Assembly (NCBI GenBank): GCA_963924555.1
Contig: OZ004595.1
Coordinates: 6,380,599-6,444,598 of the forward strand
Direction of reading: 5' to 3'
Length of the DNA: 64,000 bases
From: Crambe crambe
Taxonomy: Eukaryota; Porifera; Demospongiae; Poecilosclerida; Crambeidae
The notes under the pieces were generated by a model. It saw only the letters and a program-made list of their open reading frames with translations, did not search any database and was not told the origin of the DNA. The position numbers and the translations under genes are program-made. Positions 57,637 through 64,000 of this stretch are shown here, piece by piece. The first letter of the stretch is position 1, and each line of letters opens with the position of its first letter.

Positions 57637-58840
57637 TTATGCTTCTGTTAGATCATCATTGAAGTACAGAGCAATAGGAGGTAGAAATTGATCTTCATCC
57701 ATCCCTAGTTCATAAAACTGTTCACTCTCCTCCTCCACTCCATTCTCCTCGAGTGTTTTGGTCATGTCTAAGTTGTTGCCAAAGTACTTCCAAGTGTAGC
57801 TATTTGCATGAGAATTATGTGGCAAGTAGCGCTCCAAAATTTCACTCATGGTCTCTTCAGCACATACCTATTAATAATACAACACAAGGTGTTAACTTGT
57901 CACTTGAAAGAAAAATTCAGTGGGCAGGCAAGATTTGAGTAACACAAGGTGTTTTGAAACTTGACTTGAAAATTTTGGCACACAAGAGGTTTTGTATTTG
58001 AGTACACTAGACTGTATTCCCCACTCTGGTTGATCTGGGTTTTCACTATTAACCAACAGGTTTTTCTTGATGTACCTAATTGTGGGAAGGTGCATGGTTT
58101 GGTGAGGACATTTTAGGAAGGATGTATGACCAGTAGTCAAGCACTAAAGTTATCAACTTCTGAGAAAGGTTGTCAACTAACTTGGTTAGCTAGATATAAT
58201 TCCCTCGTTACCAAAAAGTTTTGTGAATACATCCAAGCCCTCAGTAAAGTCATTTTCAGCTTCACCAAAACATGATGCGTCAAAAGAAAACACACACACA
58301 CACATACCTCCACAGTTTGCTCCTCCAAGCTGAGAGTATTAATGATCCTTATTTTTCTAGTTTTCTTTGAAAGTTCACCAACACAGTACTGGGTGTCCTT
58401 CCACCAAGGCTTCCAAAAGGTGCTGACCCAGTCTGAACGAGGTCCAATGGGAGGAATGTGCACGAATCTTCCACCTGGAGTGTAGTGTGTCTTGCGGGAG
58501 GCAACTGGATGCACATGCATCTTGATCTATCAAAAAGAACTCTAGCTATGATCTTGCTCACAAAATATGATGAACTCACATCCTCGGTCTCTGGATCAAA
58601 CCAGTGGCTGATATCCTTACCAGCATTGCTTATTATAGGCTTCAGAAGGACATCTCCTGTTTACCAAACAGCTACTATCATAGACTTGACCACCTTGCTA
58701 GCTAGCTGACCTTTATTTTTTTCACACAGGGGAGTTAAATCATAAACATTGCCCAGATATGAGACCCAACAGTCAGAAGGAGTATTATGCGCAGCAACTT
58801 CACTGGGAGTGTAATACTTTGGTCTGTCAGGAGCAGACAT
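57637..58840 (-). CDS. CYB5D1: Cytochrome b5 domain-containing protein 1
   Basis: Four coding exons starting at 58840. Seen: [27 protein letters not shown] (cytochrome b5-like domain), [41 protein letters not shown], then a ubiquitin-like C-terminal part with [16 protein letters not shown] and ending [10 protein letters not shown]. These match CYB5D1, linked in other organisms to ciliary redox signalling. The classical HPGG heme loop is not seen, as in other CYB5D1 proteins. It is divergent from NAA38, 127 bp apart. Confidence 0.93.
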
Positions 58841-58902
58841 TCTTCATACAAGTTGTGTTTCCATGGTGACAAGAATTTTCTTAATGAAGCCCACTCTAGC
58901 CC

Positions 58903-58913
58903 ATGCGCATGCA
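58903..58913. promoter_or_regulatory. NRF-1-like site in CYB5D1/NAA38 bidirectional promoter
   Basis: ATGCGCATGCA within the 127-bp gap between the two divergent start codons (58840 and 58968), followed by GCGCGCA. Probably shared by both genes. Confidence 0.5.
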
Positions 58914-58967
58914 GCGCGCAGGGTCGAAAGGTCGATCTAATCTTATGACGATCTTTTCCTACTAATA

Positions 58968-59515
58968 ATGGCTGAAGAGATGGAAGAACACGATGAAGCG
59001 AAGAAACAATTGGAAAAGTATCTCAATAAGAGGATGAGAATTGCTATAAGTGACGGGAGAGTCATAGATGGCATGTTTTTGTGTACAGACAGGGACTGCA
59101 ATATTGTTGTAGCAAACTGTGAAGAATTTCTCAGTCAACAAGAAGTTGGTAAGATCAACTATACAAGATATCTTTGTAATTTTACTTTCTGTTACGAGTA
59201 GATGAATCTGAAAGGTGTCTAGGTGAGAGAACATCAAAGTATCTGAAGCAACCTCGGACTCTGAGCCTAGCAATTGTTCCTGGGGAACACATACTCTCCA
59301 TTGCTCTAGCAAAGGACTACGAGACCATCCCAAATACACAGAGCAACAAGGACAAGGTAGATGTGGAAACCACCACATCAGCAAGCACTGGAGAACTTAC
59401 CATTGAACTAAAAGTCACTTGTGCAGAAGACACATCGAAAGAGGATGCCAACACAGGTGATGATGAACTCGAGGCTAGAACACAAGACACAACTGCTGTA
59501 GAAGCAGTGACGTGA
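58968..59515 (+). CDS. NAA38: NatC auxiliary subunit NAA38 (LSMD1)
   Basis: Two exons, 58968-59148 and 59202-59515, 164 residues. An Sm-like fold: LEKYLNKRMRIAISDGRVIDG (Sm1), FLCTDRDCNIVVANCEEF, then LSLAIVPGEHILSIAL (Sm2). The spliced join completes an Asp codon. The C-terminus is an acidic Thr/Glu-rich extension not found in the short human protein. Partner of NAA30/NAA35 in N-terminal acetylation. Convergent with the CHD gene. Confidence 0.92.
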
Positions 59516-59686
59516 TAAAAAAATCAGTGATGTGAGTATTGATAATAGCATGATGCATGATACTTCTTAGACAGGCAGACTAGTAGTGAGTATTATACAG
59601 TGATGAACTCCCCGAGGATTCAGTGAGGAAGGATCCAGGAAAGGGATGGTGTGAATAATATTAAGAGTTTCAATGGATGAATCAAT

Positions 59687-64000
<4,314 letters not shown>

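Overview
This 64 kb window is nuclear genomic DNA from an animal, most likely a sponge (demosponge). The evidence for an animal is three Wnt genes, an interferon regulatory factor (IRF) with both its DNA-binding and association domains, a Mi-2/CHD chromatin remodeler and a cartilage-intermediate-layer-protein (CILP)-type matrix protein. Genes are packed head to tail or head to head, often 80-400 bp apart. Most introns are about 45-100 bp with GT-AG borders, and a few long introns carry mobile elements. The sponge assignment is an inference; the gene models rest on reading frames, splice borders and phases that close exactly. All 'human homologue' statements are from memory of those proteins, not from a search.

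Layout. 1-8.2 kb: the last exon of a CILP-like gene, LRRC34 (+), ARMC9 (-) and POLR2G/RPB7 (+). 8.4-18.2 kb: a tandem array of three Wnt genes on the minus strand (called A, B and C here) with identical intron positions. A stop-bearing relic of the last RPB7 exon lies between Wnt B and Wnt A. 18.6-28.4 kb: proteasome ATPase PSMC2/Rpt1 (-), whose promoter region is shared head to head with the DDI1/2 retropepsin-like protease gene (+). One PSMC2 intron holds a nest of mobile elements. 28.8-39.1 kb: a 10-kb IRF gene (+) with two minisatellites and a possible pair of mutually exclusive exons. 39.4-44.1 kb: mitoribosomal mS38 (-), tRNA-Arg(UCU) (-), eIF5A (+), then a selenoprotein U gene of the PRXL2B type (-) with an in-frame UGA and a SECIS element downstream. 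A decayed tandem copy of the eIF5A-3'/selenoprotein block follows. 44.1-64 kb: LZIC (+), MYBBP1A/Pol5 (-), a SLC25A33/36 pyrimidine nucleotide carrier (-), PXYLP1 (+), HECTD3 (-, intronless), CYB5D1 (-), NAA38 (+) and the 3' part of CHD3/4/5 (-).

How the genes relate. Most are housekeeping genes (transcription, translation, proteasome, ribosome biogenesis, mitochondria, ubiquitin) interspersed with developmental or immune regulators (Wnt, IRF, CHD). Several pairs share short divergent promoters: ARMC9/POLR2G, PSMC2/DDI and CYB5D1/NAA38. Palindromic GCGCATGCGC sites of the nuclear respiratory factor 1 type recur upstream of many starts. The gene set resembles the combined content of human 1p36-p34 and 17p13, which suggests a retained ancestral linkage group. 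The most notable item is the selenocysteine-encoding PRXL2B gene with its SECIS; next are the mosaic Wnt triplet and the PSMC2-DDI pairing.
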